This document shows, piece by piece, positions 1 through 8,788 of a stretch of 31,783 nt of DNA. Below the pieces are notes generated by a model. The model was not told the origin of the DNA and ran no database searches. It saw nothing but the letters and a program-made list of their open reading frames with translations. Each line of letters opens with the position of its first letter. Positions within the stretch are counted from its first letter, which is position 1. Both the position numbers and the translations under genes were made by a program. Source of the DNA: CAZQRP01 sp964596125 (GTDB taxonomy: Bacteria > Chloroflexota > Dehalococcoidia > GIF9 > UBA5629). The stretch spans positions 1 through 31,783 of the forward strand of contig CAZQRP010000031.1 in the NCBI GenBank assembly GCA_964596125.1, in the 5' to 3' direction.

Positions 1-57
1 GTTTAGTAAAATGATAAGGAGGATAGTGTCCGCCATCAACTGAACCTATACACCCGC

Positions 58-87
58 TTGCTTTCCATTTTTAAAATATGGTATACT
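58..87 (+). promoter_or_regulatory. Putative promoter of the nuo operon (extended -10)
   Basis: A TATACT -10 box at 82-87 is preceded by TG at 79-80, giving an extended -10. A weak -35 (TTGCTT, 58-63) lies 18 bp upstream. Transcription would start near base 94, giving a leader of about 30 nt that contains GAGAGG at 111-116 ahead of the nuoA ATG at 126. The assignment is by eye. The rest of bases 1-125 holds only an open frame ending at base 43, which could be the tail of an upstream gene. Confidence 0.4.
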
Positions 88-125
88 TCCCATCGGCATT
101 TTTTAATTCCGAGAGGTCTACATAT

Positions 126-497
126 ATGCTGGCTGAGTATGGTTACGTCGGGATACTCCTTATTGTAGCTATCCTGTTCACTGTCATGATACCAATTATC
201 CCTTTAATTTTAAGCTATTTTGGTATCGTCCCCAGAAAGAGCAATCCAGCCAAAACCTCCACCTATGAATGTGGTATGGAAACAATCGGCAAAACGTGGG
301 TACAATTCAATTTCAGGTATTATTTCTTTGCCGTTATATTCGTGGCTCTCGATGTGCTGACCGTTTTCTTGTACCCCTGGGCAGTTAATCTCAAGGACTT
401 AGGACTGTTCGGGCTTATCGCCATTTTTTCTTTCTTTTTTATAATTATGATCGGTTATGTCTATGCCTGGTATAAAGGAGCCCTGGAATGGAAATAG
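126..497 (+). CDS. nuoA: NADH-quinone oxidoreductase subunit A
   Basis: NuoA is a small membrane subunit of respiratory Complex I, at the junction of the membrane arm and the quinone-binding arm. The 123-residue product has three hydrophobic segments (about residues 8-32, 65-85 and 92-117) and the family signature around KTSTYECGMETIG, whose conserved Cys lies in the first loop. The open frame extends up to base 78, but the ATG at 126 is preferred because GAGAGG at 111-116 lies 9 bp before it and the upstream part overlaps the predicted -10 box. It is the first gene of the nuo operon and overlaps nuoB by 10 bp. Confidence 0.95.
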   Translation: MLAEYGYVGILLIVAILFTVMIPIIPLILSYFGIVPRKSNPAKTSTYECGMETIGKTWVQFNFRYYFFAVIFVALDVLTVFLYPWAVNLKDLGLFGLIAIFSFFFIIMIGYVYAWYKGALEWK

Positions 498-1084
498 AAG
501 GGCCAGGGATTGTCTCTTCTCGTGAAATCGATCTTGCCGAAGAAGCAAGAATTACTAAGTTAAAAGAAAGCGCAGAGCAGGCTATTATTCCTGACCCCGA
601 TAGCTGGCTTGATGAAGATATAAGACGGAGCATCGGCCTGACAACAGTGGATGCCGTACTGGATTGGGCGCGGTCGAGGTCAATATTTCCACTGATGTTC
701 GGATTGGCCTGCTGTGCTTTTGAGATGATCGGTACCGCATGTTCGCGATTCGATATCTCGCGTTTTGGAATGGATATTTTTCGCTGGTCACCGCGTCAGG
801 CTGACCTGATGATCGTTGCCGGAACGTTAACATGGAAGATGGCGCCGGCAGTGAAAATGATTTACGAACAGATGCCAGAGCCCAAATGGGTAATAGCTAT
901 GGGTGCCTGTGCAATTAGCGGCGGTACCTTCAGGGAGTCTTATAGCGTCGTTCCGGGTATCAATCGTATCATACCAGTCGATGTCTATGTTCCGGGATGC
1001 CCGCCACGGCCTGAGGGCTTGATATATGCTATTACCATGATACATAAAAAAATCGGCAAGGATAGCCTAAAAAGGTCCAGGTAA
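488..1084 (+). CDS. nuoB: NADH-quinone oxidoreductase subunit B (N2 cluster)
   Basis: NuoB carries iron-sulfur cluster N2, which passes electrons to quinone at the NuoB/NuoD interface. The 198-residue product shows the adjacent pair Cys75-Cys76 in a GLACCAFEM context, then Cys141 (GACAISGG) and Cys171 (VPGCPPRPE), the expected N2 ligand set. About 45 charged residues precede the conserved core, which is longer than in many NuoB proteins. The ATG is well placed, with AAAGGAG ending 7 bp upstream inside the 3' end of nuoA, so translation is probably coupled. Confidence 0.96.
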   Translation: MEIEGPGIVSSREIDLAEEARITKLKESAEQAIIPDPDSWLDEDIRRSIGLTTVDAVLDWARSRSIFPLMFGLACCAFEMIGTACSRFDISRFGMDIFRWSPRQADLMIVAGTLTWKMAPAVKMIYEQMPEPKWVIAMGACAISGGTFRESYSVVPGINRIIPVDVYVPGCPPRPEGLIYAITMIHKKIGKDSLKRSR

Positions 1085-1123
1085 TCCTCTAACAGCAGTT
1101 ATATCTGGAGGTTACTAACAGAA

Positions 1124-1564
1124 GTGACTGTATGCTTAAATGGAGAAGAAGTAGCCAAGAAAATAGCTGATACATTTCCTGATTCCATCGCCTTTTCTGA
1201 TAAAGCGACTGTTGTAGTTAACAACCAGTCCCTGTACCAGGTAGCCGAATTTTTAAAAAAAACTTCAGGATATGAATTTAACTATCTAGCCAACCTTACT
1301 GCTGTCGATTATATCGATTATTTTGAGATTGTCTACAACTTAGTTTCGCTCGATCATAATCACAGCCTGGTACTGAAAACAAGATGTTACGATCGTGATA
1401 AACCTGAAGTATCTTCAGTGGTCAACCTGTGGCGCACCGCTGATTATCAGGAACGCGAGGTCTATGACCTGATGGGAATCACCTTTACCGGTCATCCCAA
1501 TTTAAAACGTTTATTCCTCTGGGAAGGATTTCCAGGACACCCACTGCGGAGGGACTATCTCTAA
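1124..1564 (+). CDS. nuoC: NADH-quinone oxidoreductase subunit C
   Basis: NuoC is the 30-kDa-type hydrophilic subunit of the connecting arm of Complex I. The 146-residue protein ends with the family signature: a YQEREVYDLMGI segment followed by FTGHPNLKRLFLW and HPLRRDY. It is a stand-alone nuoC, not the nuoCD fusion of enterobacteria. The start is GTG at 1124, with TGGAGG at 1106-1111 twelve bases upstream. The N-terminus is short compared with many homologues. It is followed after one base by nuoD. Confidence 0.94.
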   Translation: MTVCLNGEEVAKKIADTFPDSIAFSDKATVVVNNQSLYQVAEFLKKTSGYEFNYLANLTAVDYIDYFEIVYNLVSLDHNHSLVLKTRCYDRDKPEVSSVVNLWRTADYQEREVYDLMGITFTGHPNLKRLFLWEGFPGHPLRRDYL

Positions 1565-1565
1565 C

Positions 1566-2669
1566 ATGGTACTCAAGACCGAACCCTTTATCCTCAATAT
1601 GGGTCCTCAACACCCGTCAACACACGGCGTATTCCGTATGAGAGTTACCCTTGACGGGGAAGTGATCGTTGATGTAGAACCCGTTATCGGTTATCTTCAC
1701 CGCGGCATTGAAAAACTAGCTGAGGCAAGGACCTATACCCAGAACATTCCATTCACTGATAGAATCGATTACCTGACCTCGATGACTAATAACCTTGCCT
1801 ATGTACTGGCTGTGGAGAAACTGGCAGGGATAAAGGTCCCCGAGCGAGCCGAATACCTGAGGATTATCATGGCCGAGATGATGCGGATCTCCAGTCATCT
1901 CATGGGTGTTGGCTTTTTCCTCAACGACCTGGGAGCAATGATGACTCCGGTCTTATATATGTGGCGGGAAAGGGAGAAGATCATGGACCTGTTTGAGATG
2001 GTCTGCGGTCAGAGGCTTACCTACAATTATATGCGCATCGGCGGCGTCAGCCAGGATGTACCTGAAGAATTTATACCGGCTTTGAAGAGATTTGTAGCGG
2101 AGATGCCGGGATTTATCGATGAATATGACCAGCTCCTGGCCCAGAATGAGATTCTACTGGCGCGGACTAAAGGTGTCGGCATTTTACCCAAAGACCTGGC
2201 AATCAATATCGGGGCGAGCGGTCCGGTACTGAGGGCCAGCGGTGTTAAATGGGATATTCGCAAGGCAGACCCTTATTCTATTTATGACAGATTCGACTTC
2301 GATATACCGGTATGCAATACGGGTGACTGCTATGACCGTTACTGGATAAAAATACAGGAGATGAGGCAAAGCGTCCGAATATTAGAGCAGGCGCTGGCAC
2401 AGTTACCGGAAGGGGAAATCTGCGCTGACGTACCTAAATTAATACGACCGCCGGTAGGCGAGGTCTATTCACGTATCGAGGCGCCGAAAGGTGAGCTTGG
2501 CTTTTATCTGGTCAGCGATAATTCCATTGCCCCGTACCGCTTTCACATCCGCCCAACCGAATTAATTAACTTAACAGCATTACGTGACATGATTATCGGC
2601 TGGAAAGTAGCCGATTTAATAATTACCTTTGGTAGTATCGATGTCTGTTTAGGAGAGATTGACAGGTAA
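1566..2669 (+). CDS. nuoD: NADH-quinone oxidoreductase subunit D
   Basis: NuoD is the 49-kDa-type subunit, related to the large subunit of NiFe hydrogenases, and forms most of the quinone-binding cavity with NuoB. The 367-residue product begins with the conserved NMGPQHPSTHGVFR segment, whose His residues line the quinone site. It ends with a CLGEIDR tail like other NuoD proteins. The N-terminus starts very close to this core. The stop codon overlaps the nuoH start by one base (TAATG). In 14-subunit operons nuoE, F and G come next; here nuoH follows directly, so the NADH-oxidising module is absent from this position. Confidence 0.96.
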   Translation: MVLKTEPFILNMGPQHPSTHGVFRMRVTLDGEVIVDVEPVIGYLHRGIEKLAEARTYTQNIPFTDRIDYLTSMTNNLAYVLAVEKLAGIKVPERAEYLRIIMAEMMRISSHLMGVGFFLNDLGAMMTPVLYMWREREKIMDLFEMVCGQRLTYNYMRIGGVSQDVPEEFIPALKRFVAEMPGFIDEYDQLLAQNEILLARTKGVGILPKDLAINIGASGPVLRASGVKWDIRKADPYSIYDRFDFDIPVCNTGDCYDRYWIKIQEMRQSVRILEQALAQLPEGEICADVPKLIRPPVGEVYSRIEAPKGELGFYLVSDNSIAPYRFHIRPTELINLTALRDMIIGWKVADLIITFGSIDVCLGEIDR

Positions 2670-3778
2670 TGACACTTCTTGAACAACTTCACCTGTGGTT
2701 ATCCGGAATCTGGCCAGAGTGGGCAGCTTATCTCACGCCAGCGATAATCGGCATAGTAGGTGTTCTTGCATTTGTGTTGACCATAGTAATAGTTTTTATC
2801 TACCTGGAGCGTCGTCTACTGAGCCGATTTCAAATTCGTGTGGGGCCCAACAGGCTCGGACCCGAAGGGATATTCCAACCAATAGCGACCGCAGTCAAAG
2901 TCTTGTTAAAGGAGAACATCGTACCAGCTAAAGCCGATAAACTGGTTCACTGGCTGGCACCGATAGTCGTCTTTGTACCAATACTGCTCATCTTTGCCGT
3001 CGTACCTGTTCATAAAGGCGTTATATTCACCGATCTCAATGTTGGGATAGTTTACGTGGTTGCAATTAGCTCCATATCTACAGTTGGCATATACATGGCA
3101 GGCTGGGGCTCCAATAATAAATACGCCCTGATAGCAGCCATGCGAACAGTTGCCCAGATGGTTAGCTATGAGCTGCCGGTGGTATTATCCCTTCTCGGTG
3201 TGGTATTGATGGTTGGATCATTATCTATGAACCGGATCGTGGAGTCCCAGAGTATTCCTTTTATATTGCTTCAGCCGCTCGGTTTCATCATCTTTTTCCT
3301 AGGCGCGGTTGCCGAAATGAACAGGTGTCCATTTGACCTTCTTGAGGCTGATTCGGAAATTGTTGCCGGCTATCATACTGAATACTCAGGTATGAAATTT
3401 GCCATGTTTTATCTCGGCGAATACGGTCATGCCGTGGTCTATTCGGCAATCATCGCTACTCTTTTCCTCAGCGGCTGGCGGGGACCTTTATTACCGCCAA
3501 TCATCTGGCTCCTGATTAAAATGGTAATAGTGTTTTTTGTTATCGTTTGGATGCGCAGCACACTACCACGGCTGCGTGTCGACCAGTTAATGTCTTTCGC
3601 CTGGAAAGGTCTATTTCCCATGGCGGTAATTAATCTGTTTATTATAGCTGCCGAGGTACTGTGGCTGCCGGGAAACATGCTGTGGATAATGATACTATGT
3701 AATTTTGCTTTCGCCGGTATTCTAATTTTATTATGGTCAAGACTATTCACTCTTGGAGGCGGCAGAGTTGAAGTTTGA
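2669..3778 (+). CDS. nuoH: NADH-quinone oxidoreductase subunit H
   Basis: NuoH is the membrane subunit that joins the quinone site to the proton-pumping arm. The 369-residue protein has about eight or nine membrane segments. The conserved first loop (LERRLLSRFQIRVGPNRLGP) and the acidic loop (AEMNRCPFDLLEADSEIVAG then YSGMKFAMFYLGEY) carry the charged residues typical of the family. The ATG overlaps the nuoD stop, consistent with translational coupling. The 3' end overlaps the preferred nuoI start by 11 bp. Confidence 0.96.
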   Translation: MTLLEQLHLWLSGIWPEWAAYLTPAIIGIVGVLAFVLTIVIVFIYLERRLLSRFQIRVGPNRLGPEGIFQPIATAVKVLLKENIVPAKADKLVHWLAPIVVFVPILLIFAVVPVHKGVIFTDLNVGIVYVVAISSISTVGIYMAGWGSNNKYALIAAMRTVAQMVSYELPVVLSLLGVVLMVGSLSMNRIVESQSIPFILLQPLGFIIFFLGAVAEMNRCPFDLLEADSEIVAGYHTEYSGMKFAMFYLGEYGHAVVYSAIIATLFLSGWRGPLLPPIIWLLIKMVIVFFVIVWMRSTLPRLRVDQLMSFAWKGLFPMAVINLFIIAAEVLWLPGNMLWIMILCNFAFAGILILLWSRLFTLGGGRVEV

Positions 3779-4319
3779 AAGATATGGAATCGGTATAGCC
3801 AAGGGAATGGCCCTGACCTTCAAGCACCTTTTCCGTCCTCCCATCACGGTGCAGTATCCTGAAGAAAAACTGGTTATTTCACGGCGAATACGAGGCAATG
3901 AACTGGTCTGGTTTTCTGATAAATGCACCGGCTGTGCCACCTGTGCCAAGAGCTGCCCTCAGGGCAACATCGAGATCATTACCCATAAGGATGAATCAAA
4001 CAATTATGTAGTCGACAAGTTCGAAGTCGACACGGGACGTTGTATGTTCTGCGGCTTGTGCGTCGAGGCCTGCCCGTATGAGGCAATAGCTATGGGGCTC
4101 AGTTATGAGCGAGCGCAGTATCGCCGGAGAGACCTAGTATTGAGCAAGGAAGAAGTCCACATATCTGATAACAGGCAGCCCAGTGGTTATGGACGGCCCA
4201 AGATTGAGATAACTCTACCCAAACAGACTTTACTTGTTGACTGGGATAAAGAGAGGGAGGAAGGTGGACAGAAATTGAGTTTCCTGCCACTAACCAAGAA
4301 AAGGGGGCGCGGTGTTTGA
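3768..4319 (+). CDS. nuoI: NADH-quinone oxidoreductase subunit I (two 4Fe-4S clusters)
   Basis: NuoI carries clusters N6a and N6b, which relay electrons to N2. Two ferredoxin motifs are visible: Cys53-x2-Cys56-x2-Cys59-x3-Cys63 and Cys92-x2-Cys95-x2-Cys98-x3-Cys102, each followed by Pro. I prefer the TTG at 3768 over the TTG at 3753, because GGAGG at 3755-3759 is then spaced 8 bp from the start, and the product begins close to the usual NuoI N-terminus (183 residues). With NuoEFG missing, these clusters may be the entry point for electrons from an unknown donor such as ferredoxin (inference). Confidence 0.93.
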   Translation: MKFERYGIGIAKGMALTFKHLFRPPITVQYPEEKLVISRRIRGNELVWFSDKCTGCATCAKSCPQGNIEIITHKDESNNYVVDKFEVDTGRCMFCGLCVEACPYEAIAMGLSYERAQYRRRDLVLSKEEVHISDNRQPSGYGRPKIEITLPKQTLLVDWDKEREEGGQKLSFLPLTKKRGRGV

Positions 4320-4797
4320 TGTCGTTTTCTGGATATTAGCACTGGTCACTGTAGCGGCAGCGCTAGCTGTTGTTTTCCTGCGCGACGTATTTAGAGCTGC
4401 ACTTGCTCTCGTGTTGCTTTTTATAACCATAGCCGGCATCTATATTACCCTTCACGCAGACTTCCTGGCTGTGGTCCAGATCCTGGTCTATGTCGGTGCT
4501 ATATCGATTCTCATCATAGTCGGTATCATGCTTACCCGTGACGTTCAAAGCGGAAATCCTTCAGGTAAATTACGTATCCCTGCTTTAATAGTAGGTATTT
4601 TGCTTTTAGGCTCGCTGGTATTTGCTATCAGCAATACTGTATGGGGGATAAGTCCTCTCCCGCCTCAGGAGCCGACAACAGGGTTACTGGGCTCAAAACT
4701 ATTTGACCGGGGCGGTTTTCTTTTGCCCGTGGAAATTACGGCAGTATTACTTCTAACAGCGATATTAGGCGCTATTGTGTTATTAAGGGAGAAATAA
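4312..4797 (+). CDS. nuoJ: NADH-quinone oxidoreductase subunit J
   Basis: NuoJ is a five-helix membrane subunit next to NuoK and NuoA. The 161-residue product shows five hydrophobic segments. The third helix contains VQILVYVGAISILIIVGIML, the family's conserved segment with a pi-bulge. The start is GTG at 4312, overlapping the last 8 bases of nuoI, with AAGGGGG at 4301-4307 as a purine-rich binding site. It is followed after 4 bases by nuoK. Confidence 0.94.
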   Translation: MFDVVFWILALVTVAAALAVVFLRDVFRAALALVLLFITIAGIYITLHADFLAVVQILVYVGAISILIIVGIMLTRDVQSGNPSGKLRIPALIVGILLLGSLVFAISNTVWGISPLPPQEPTTGLLGSKLFDRGGFLLPVEITAVLLLTAILGAIVLLREK

Positions 4798-4801
4798 TCA
4801 T

Positions 4802-5113
4802 ATGTCGGTTGGACTGGAGCATTATCTTGTTTTATCGGTAGTCCTTTTTACTATCGGCCTGTACGGAGTACTGGCTAAGCGCAACGCTGTCGTTATTCTG
4901 ATGTGCATTGAAATAATGCTCAATGCCGTGAATATTACGCTGGTTGCGTTTTCTCGATATGTAACACCTGCACTCCTTACCGGACAGATTTTTGCTATAT
5001 TTGTCATGGCGGTGGCTGCCGCAGAGGCTGCTGTAGGCATAGCCATAATAATTACTATCTATCGTAACCGTGAATCTGTAAACGTTGATAAATTCGATCT
5101 TACGAAATGGTAA
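4802..5113 (+). CDS. nuoK: NADH-quinone oxidoreductase subunit K
   Basis: NuoK is a three-helix, MrpC-like antiporter subunit. The 103-residue length is normal. The proton-channel glutamates are visible in the second helix (VVILMCIEIMLNAVNI) and the third helix (FVMAVAAAEAAVGIAI). The ATG at 4802 lies 10 bp after AAGGGAG (4785-4791). The last 7 bases overlap the ATG of the following small gene. Confidence 0.95.
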   Translation: MSVGLEHYLVLSVVLFTIGLYGVLAKRNAVVILMCIEIMLNAVNITLVAFSRYVTPALLTGQIFAIFVMAVAAAEAAVGIAIIITIYRNRESVNVDKFDLTKW

Positions 5114-5319
5114 CGAGCAAGCAAATGTGGGTTAAAATAAAAAGTGCGACTAATTTGACAATAGCAGAGATGTGGAAAGAGTTCTTCGAGGGCGAGGGAA
5201 TACCGACCCGGATACTGCCCGACCCGGAGAAATCCGACTCTAAAGAACTTCCCGGATACCAACTGTTAGTATCAAAGGAGAGAGTACATGTTATCGAGGA
5301 GGTTTTAAGAAAACTCTAA
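5107..5319 (+). CDS. Small DUF2007-like protein inserted between nuoK and nuoL
   Basis: This 70-residue soluble protein sits inside the nuo operon, overlapping nuoK by 7 bp and nuoL by 1 bp (TAATG). It has no membrane segment. The order strand (MWVKIKS), helix with an acidic run (AEMWKEFFEGEGIP), and C-terminal GYQLLVSKERVHVIEEVLRKL resembles the small DUF2007 family of proposed signal-transducing or regulatory proteins; this is recalled, not searched. The start is uncertain: ATG 5107 overlaps nuoK, and ATG 5125 would begin at MWVKIKS, but neither has a strong binding site. The complete coupling suggests it is made together with Complex I and may help assemble or regulate it. Confidence 0.8.
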   Translation: MVTSKQMWVKIKSATNLTIAEMWKEFFEGEGIPTRILPDPEKSDSKELPGYQLLVSKERVHVIEEVLRKL

Positions 5320-7235
5320 TGCCATACCAGATTCCATGGCTCATCCTTCTTTTACCCATCCTCTCGCTTATTATAATTGCCTGTATTCTTAGACCTTTCT
5401 TTAATCACCGCCCCAAGCTCGGCGGTTATGTTACCATTGGCGCTATAGGTATCGCCTGTGCCCTTTCTTTCTGGGTTCTTGCAGAGGTCATTGGTACTCC
5501 GGGGCATAAGCTGGAAATACCCAATATACCCTGGGTAATAATCGGTGATCTCACTATTAGTGTCGGATTGATCGTCGATTCTTTAACTGCGGTGATGTTA
5601 ATCGTGGTTACTATAGTCAGCCTGATGGTCCAAATCTATTCTCAAGGCTATATGGATGGTGATCCCGGGTACCACCGCTACTTTGCTTTTATGTCCTTGT
5701 TCACTGCATGTATGCTGGGCCTGGTATTGTCTGATAACCTGGTCCTGATGTTCCTTTTCTGGGAAGGCGTTGGCCTAGGCTCCTATCTTCTCATCGGCTT
5801 CTGGTTCCACAGACCTTCCGCAGCCAATGCGGCAAAGAAGGCTTTTATAGTCACTCGCTTTGGTGACCTTGGTTTTCTCGCCGCTATCCTTTTGCTTTTT
5901 ACCAATACAGGCACCTTTGATACAGAGATTTTGTATGGACTTGTTGAAAAAGGCACCCTGGCAGGCGCCACTCTAACCCTGGTAGCTCTTGGTATTTTTG
6001 CAGGAGCAATGGGCAAATCAGCCCAGTTCCCCCTCCACGTCTGGCTTCCCGACGCTATGGAAGGCCCAACACCTGTCAGCGCTTTAATCCATGCCGCTAC
6101 TATGGTTGCTGCCGGTGTTTTCCTGGTAGCCCGCTTCTATCCTCTATTCGAAGGTTCCTATGAGGCGCTAACCACTGTCGCTGTAATCGGTGGTATCACT
6201 GCCATCTTCGCTGCCAGCATGGGTCTGGTAATGTACGATATCAAGCGTGTTCTGGCTTACTCTACTATCAGCCAGCTTGGTTATATGATGCTGGGCCTGG
6301 GCACAGGTGGTATTGCCATCGGCATTTTCCACCTCTTCAACCATGCTTTCTTTAAGGCCCTGCTGTTTCTGGGTGCCGGCAGTGTTAACCACAGCACCGG
6401 CACATTCGATATGCGGGAGATGGGTGGTCTGCGCAAGGCAATGCCGTGGACCTATGCCACATTCCTTATCGGCTCGTTAAGCCTAGCCGGTATATGGCCC
6501 CTTTCCGGATTCTGGAGCAAAGATGAAATCGTAGCAAATGCACAGAGCAATCCAATACTATTCTACCTGGCAATGATTACCGTTTTCATGACCGCCTTTT
6601 ATATGTTCAGGGCCATCTTCATGACTTTTGGTGGTGAATACCGTGGTGGAGCGCCCTCCGAGCACGGCAGTCACGAATCTCATGGACCTCATGAATCAAC
6701 TAAGGTGATGGTCATTCCATTGGTTATTCTCTCTGTCCTTTCCATATTCTCGGGGTGGTTCAACATCACTGGCGGCTTTGGTGAATTCATGGGACACGGT
6801 GAGGCTCATGGTGAAATATACAGTTTTGCCGGAAGTTTCTTCGGTGTCCTTAGCCACCCGATACCATTGATATCCCTGGTAATCGGTCTCCTGGGTATCT
6901 TTCTGGCTTACGCCATGTATGGCGCTAAATGGATTTCAGCCGAAGCCGTGGGCAGGATCTTCAAGCCGTTTCATATCCTGTTTTCTAGGAAATACTACTT
7001 CGACGAGCTTTATGAGAGGGTGATCGTAGTTAAGGTGCTGATCGATGGAATATTTGCAGCCCTTGGATTTTTTGATTCTCGCGTTGTCGACGGAGCAGTT
7101 AATGGTTTAGGCAATGGTACTTCAGTCGCCAGTAAGGCTTTGCGGCGGGCACAGACAGGTCAACTTCAAGTCTACGCCATGGCGATTGCACTGGGTGTTA
7201 TAGCTATCTTAGTATGTGTCTATTTATTTAGTTGA
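5319..7235 (+). CDS. nuoL: NADH-quinone oxidoreductase subunit L
   Basis: NuoL is the distal antiporter-like proton-pumping subunit with the long lateral helix. The 638-residue product has the expected segments: FLFWEGVGLGSYLLIGFWF with the key Glu, the HVWLPDAMEGPTPVSALIHAATMV signature, SQLGYMMLGLG, and HAFFKALLFLGAGSV. A histidine-rich loop (EHGSHESHGPHES, near residue 450) and a second GHGEAHGE patch lie between late helices. Its start overlaps the stop of the small upstream gene. Confidence 0.96.
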   Translation: MPYQIPWLILLLPILSLIIIACILRPFFNHRPKLGGYVTIGAIGIACALSFWVLAEVIGTPGHKLEIPNIPWVIIGDLTISVGLIVDSLTAVMLIVVTIVSLMVQIYSQGYMDGDPGYHRYFAFMSLFTACMLGLVLSDNLVLMFLFWEGVGLGSYLLIGFWFHRPSAANAAKKAFIVTRFGDLGFLAAILLLFTNTGTFDTEILYGLVEKGTLAGATLTLVALGIFAGAMGKSAQFPLHVWLPDAMEGPTPVSALIHAATMVAAGVFLVARFYPLFEGSYEALTTVAVIGGITAIFAASMGLVMYDIKRVLAYSTISQLGYMMLGLGTGGIAIGIFHLFNHAFFKALLFLGAGSVNHSTGTFDMREMGGLRKAMPWTYATFLIGSLSLAGIWPLSGFWSKDEIVANAQSNPILFYLAMITVFMTAFYMFRAIFMTFGGEYRGGAPSEHGSHESHGPHESTKVMVIPLVILSVLSIFSGWFNITGGFGEFMGHGEAHGEIYSFAGSFFGVLSHPIPLISLVIGLLGIFLAYAMYGAKWISAEAVGRIFKPFHILFSRKYYFDELYERVIVVKVLIDGIFAALGFFDSRVVDGAVNGLGNGTSVASKALRRAQTGQLQVYAMAIALGVIAILVCVYLFS

Positions 7236-7246
7236 GGTAAAGGTAA

Positions 7247-8737
7247 TTGAACTCTTTATATCTATCAGCTATACTGGGCCTCCCGTTAATAGGTCTTATT
7301 ATTATTGCATTCCTTCCTAAGGAGCAGGGGAAGGCAATCAAATATACGGCACTTGTTTTCACTCTTGCTTCTTTTATCCTCTCAATTGTTGTCTTCTGTC
7401 TTTTTGATCGTTCTGCCGGTGCTATCGGGCATATGCAGTTTGAAGACAAGCTATCCTGGATTCCAGCTATCAATGCCAACTACCACCTCGGTGTCGATGG
7501 TCTCAGCCTGCCCCTGGTAATGCTGATGACATTCCTCGGCTTTCTAACCGTACTGGTGTCATGGAAAGTCGAATTAAGGCCTCGGGAGTACTTTATCTGG
7601 TTACTACTCCTGGAAACAAGCATCCTGGGAGTCTTCTGCGCACTGGACCTCATCCTGTTCTTCCTATTCTGGGAATTAGAGCTTATACCAATGTACTTCC
7701 TCATCTCCATCTGGGGTAGTGGCAGAAAAGAGTATTCATCCATAAAGTACGTTATCTATACACTTATCGGCAGCGCTATGATGCTGGCCGGCATTTTAAG
7801 TGTTTACTTTACCACCGGCAGCCTGAATATGATGGAACTGGCAGGCAGCCTGTCCCTTGTTAAGCCTGTTATACCATTTACCGCTATGTTCTTCCTGCTC
7901 TTTATCGGTTTTGCCATTAAGCTGCCGATGTTTCCACTACACACCTGGCTACCTGACGCACACACAGATGCTCCCACGGCAGTAAGTGTGATTCTGGCTG
8001 GGGCCCTTCTTAAAATGGGCGGCTACGGAATGATACGTCTCTGTGTCAGCATCCTGCCTGAAATGGCTTTACGCTTTGCTCCATTGCTGACAGCGCTCGC
8101 TGCGGTAGGTATAGTATACGGAGCAGCAGTTACCTTAAGGCAGACAGATTTAAAGCGCCTGATCGCTTACAGCAGCGTCAGTCACATGGGATATGTGCTC
8201 CTTGGTATTTTTGCCTTAAGTGAGATAAGCCTGACGGGCGCTACATTACAGATGTTCAGCCACGGTATCATTACAGGACTCCTTTTCGCCATGGTAGGGC
8301 TGGTCTATGATAAGACTCATGACCGTAACCTTAAAACACTGGGCGGACTTGCCCGGCAAATGCCGGTTATTGTGGTTGTTTTCAGCATTGCAGGTCTGGC
8401 ATCCTTAGGTCTACCCGGTACAAGCGGCTTCGCTGCTGAATTCATTACTTTTACCGGGGCTTTCTCCAGCACGGCTGTTGCAGGGATCCAGATATATACC
8501 CTTTTAGGGGTCTTTGGAATTGTGTTAACAGCCGGCTATATTCTGTGGATGCTACAGAGGACATTTTACGGCCCGCCTCAAGAGAAATTTAACGGCGTGC
8601 CCGATGCCGACAACGTTGAAAAGGTCTGTATATTTTCCTTTGTCGGCGCCATTCTGCTGGTTGGCATATATCCGGCTATCCTTACCGATGTTATTAAACT
8701 CGGTATCGAACCAATAATGAAACTGGTTGGTTTGTAA
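7247..8737 (+). CDS. nuoM: NADH-quinone oxidoreductase subunit M
   Basis: NuoM is the middle antiporter-like proton-pumping subunit. The 496-residue product shows LLFWELELIPMYFLI with the essential Glu, the Lys-containing FAIKLPMFPLHTWLPDAHTDAPT signature, and SSVSHMGYVLLG. The start is TTG at 7247, preceded by GAGGTAAAGG at 7234-7243, which overlaps the nuoL stop. A 51-base spacer without obvious signals separates it from nuoN. Confidence 0.95.
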   Translation: MNSLYLSAILGLPLIGLIIIAFLPKEQGKAIKYTALVFTLASFILSIVVFCLFDRSAGAIGHMQFEDKLSWIPAINANYHLGVDGLSLPLVMLMTFLGFLTVLVSWKVELRPREYFIWLLLLETSILGVFCALDLILFFLFWELELIPMYFLISIWGSGRKEYSSIKYVIYTLIGSAMMLAGILSVYFTTGSLNMMELAGSLSLVKPVIPFTAMFFLLFIGFAIKLPMFPLHTWLPDAHTDAPTAVSVILAGALLKMGGYGMIRLCVSILPEMALRFAPLLTALAAVGIVYGAAVTLRQTDLKRLIAYSSVSHMGYVLLGIFALSEISLTGATLQMFSHGIITGLLFAMVGLVYDKTHDRNLKTLGGLARQMPVIVVVFSIAGLASLGLPGTSGFAAEFITFTGAFSSTAVAGIQIYTLLGVFGIVLTAGYILWMLQRTFYGPPQEKFNGVPDADNVEKVCIFSFVGAILLVGIYPAILTDVIKLGIEPIMKLVGL

Positions 8738-8788
8738 TATAGATAGATTGTAACTATTAAATATCGGCAGTAATAAAGGCAACATTTT

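Noticed and set aside
1..43. AAGGAGG (16-22) followed by a short open frame ending with TGA at 41-43
   Set aside because: The frame is open from the window edge and only 13 codons are visible. It may be the tail of an upstream gene, but there is not enough sequence to call it.
78..125. Upstream ATG extension of nuoA at base 78
   Set aside because: It overlaps the predicted extended -10 box and lacks a ribosome binding site; the ATG at 126 is well placed.
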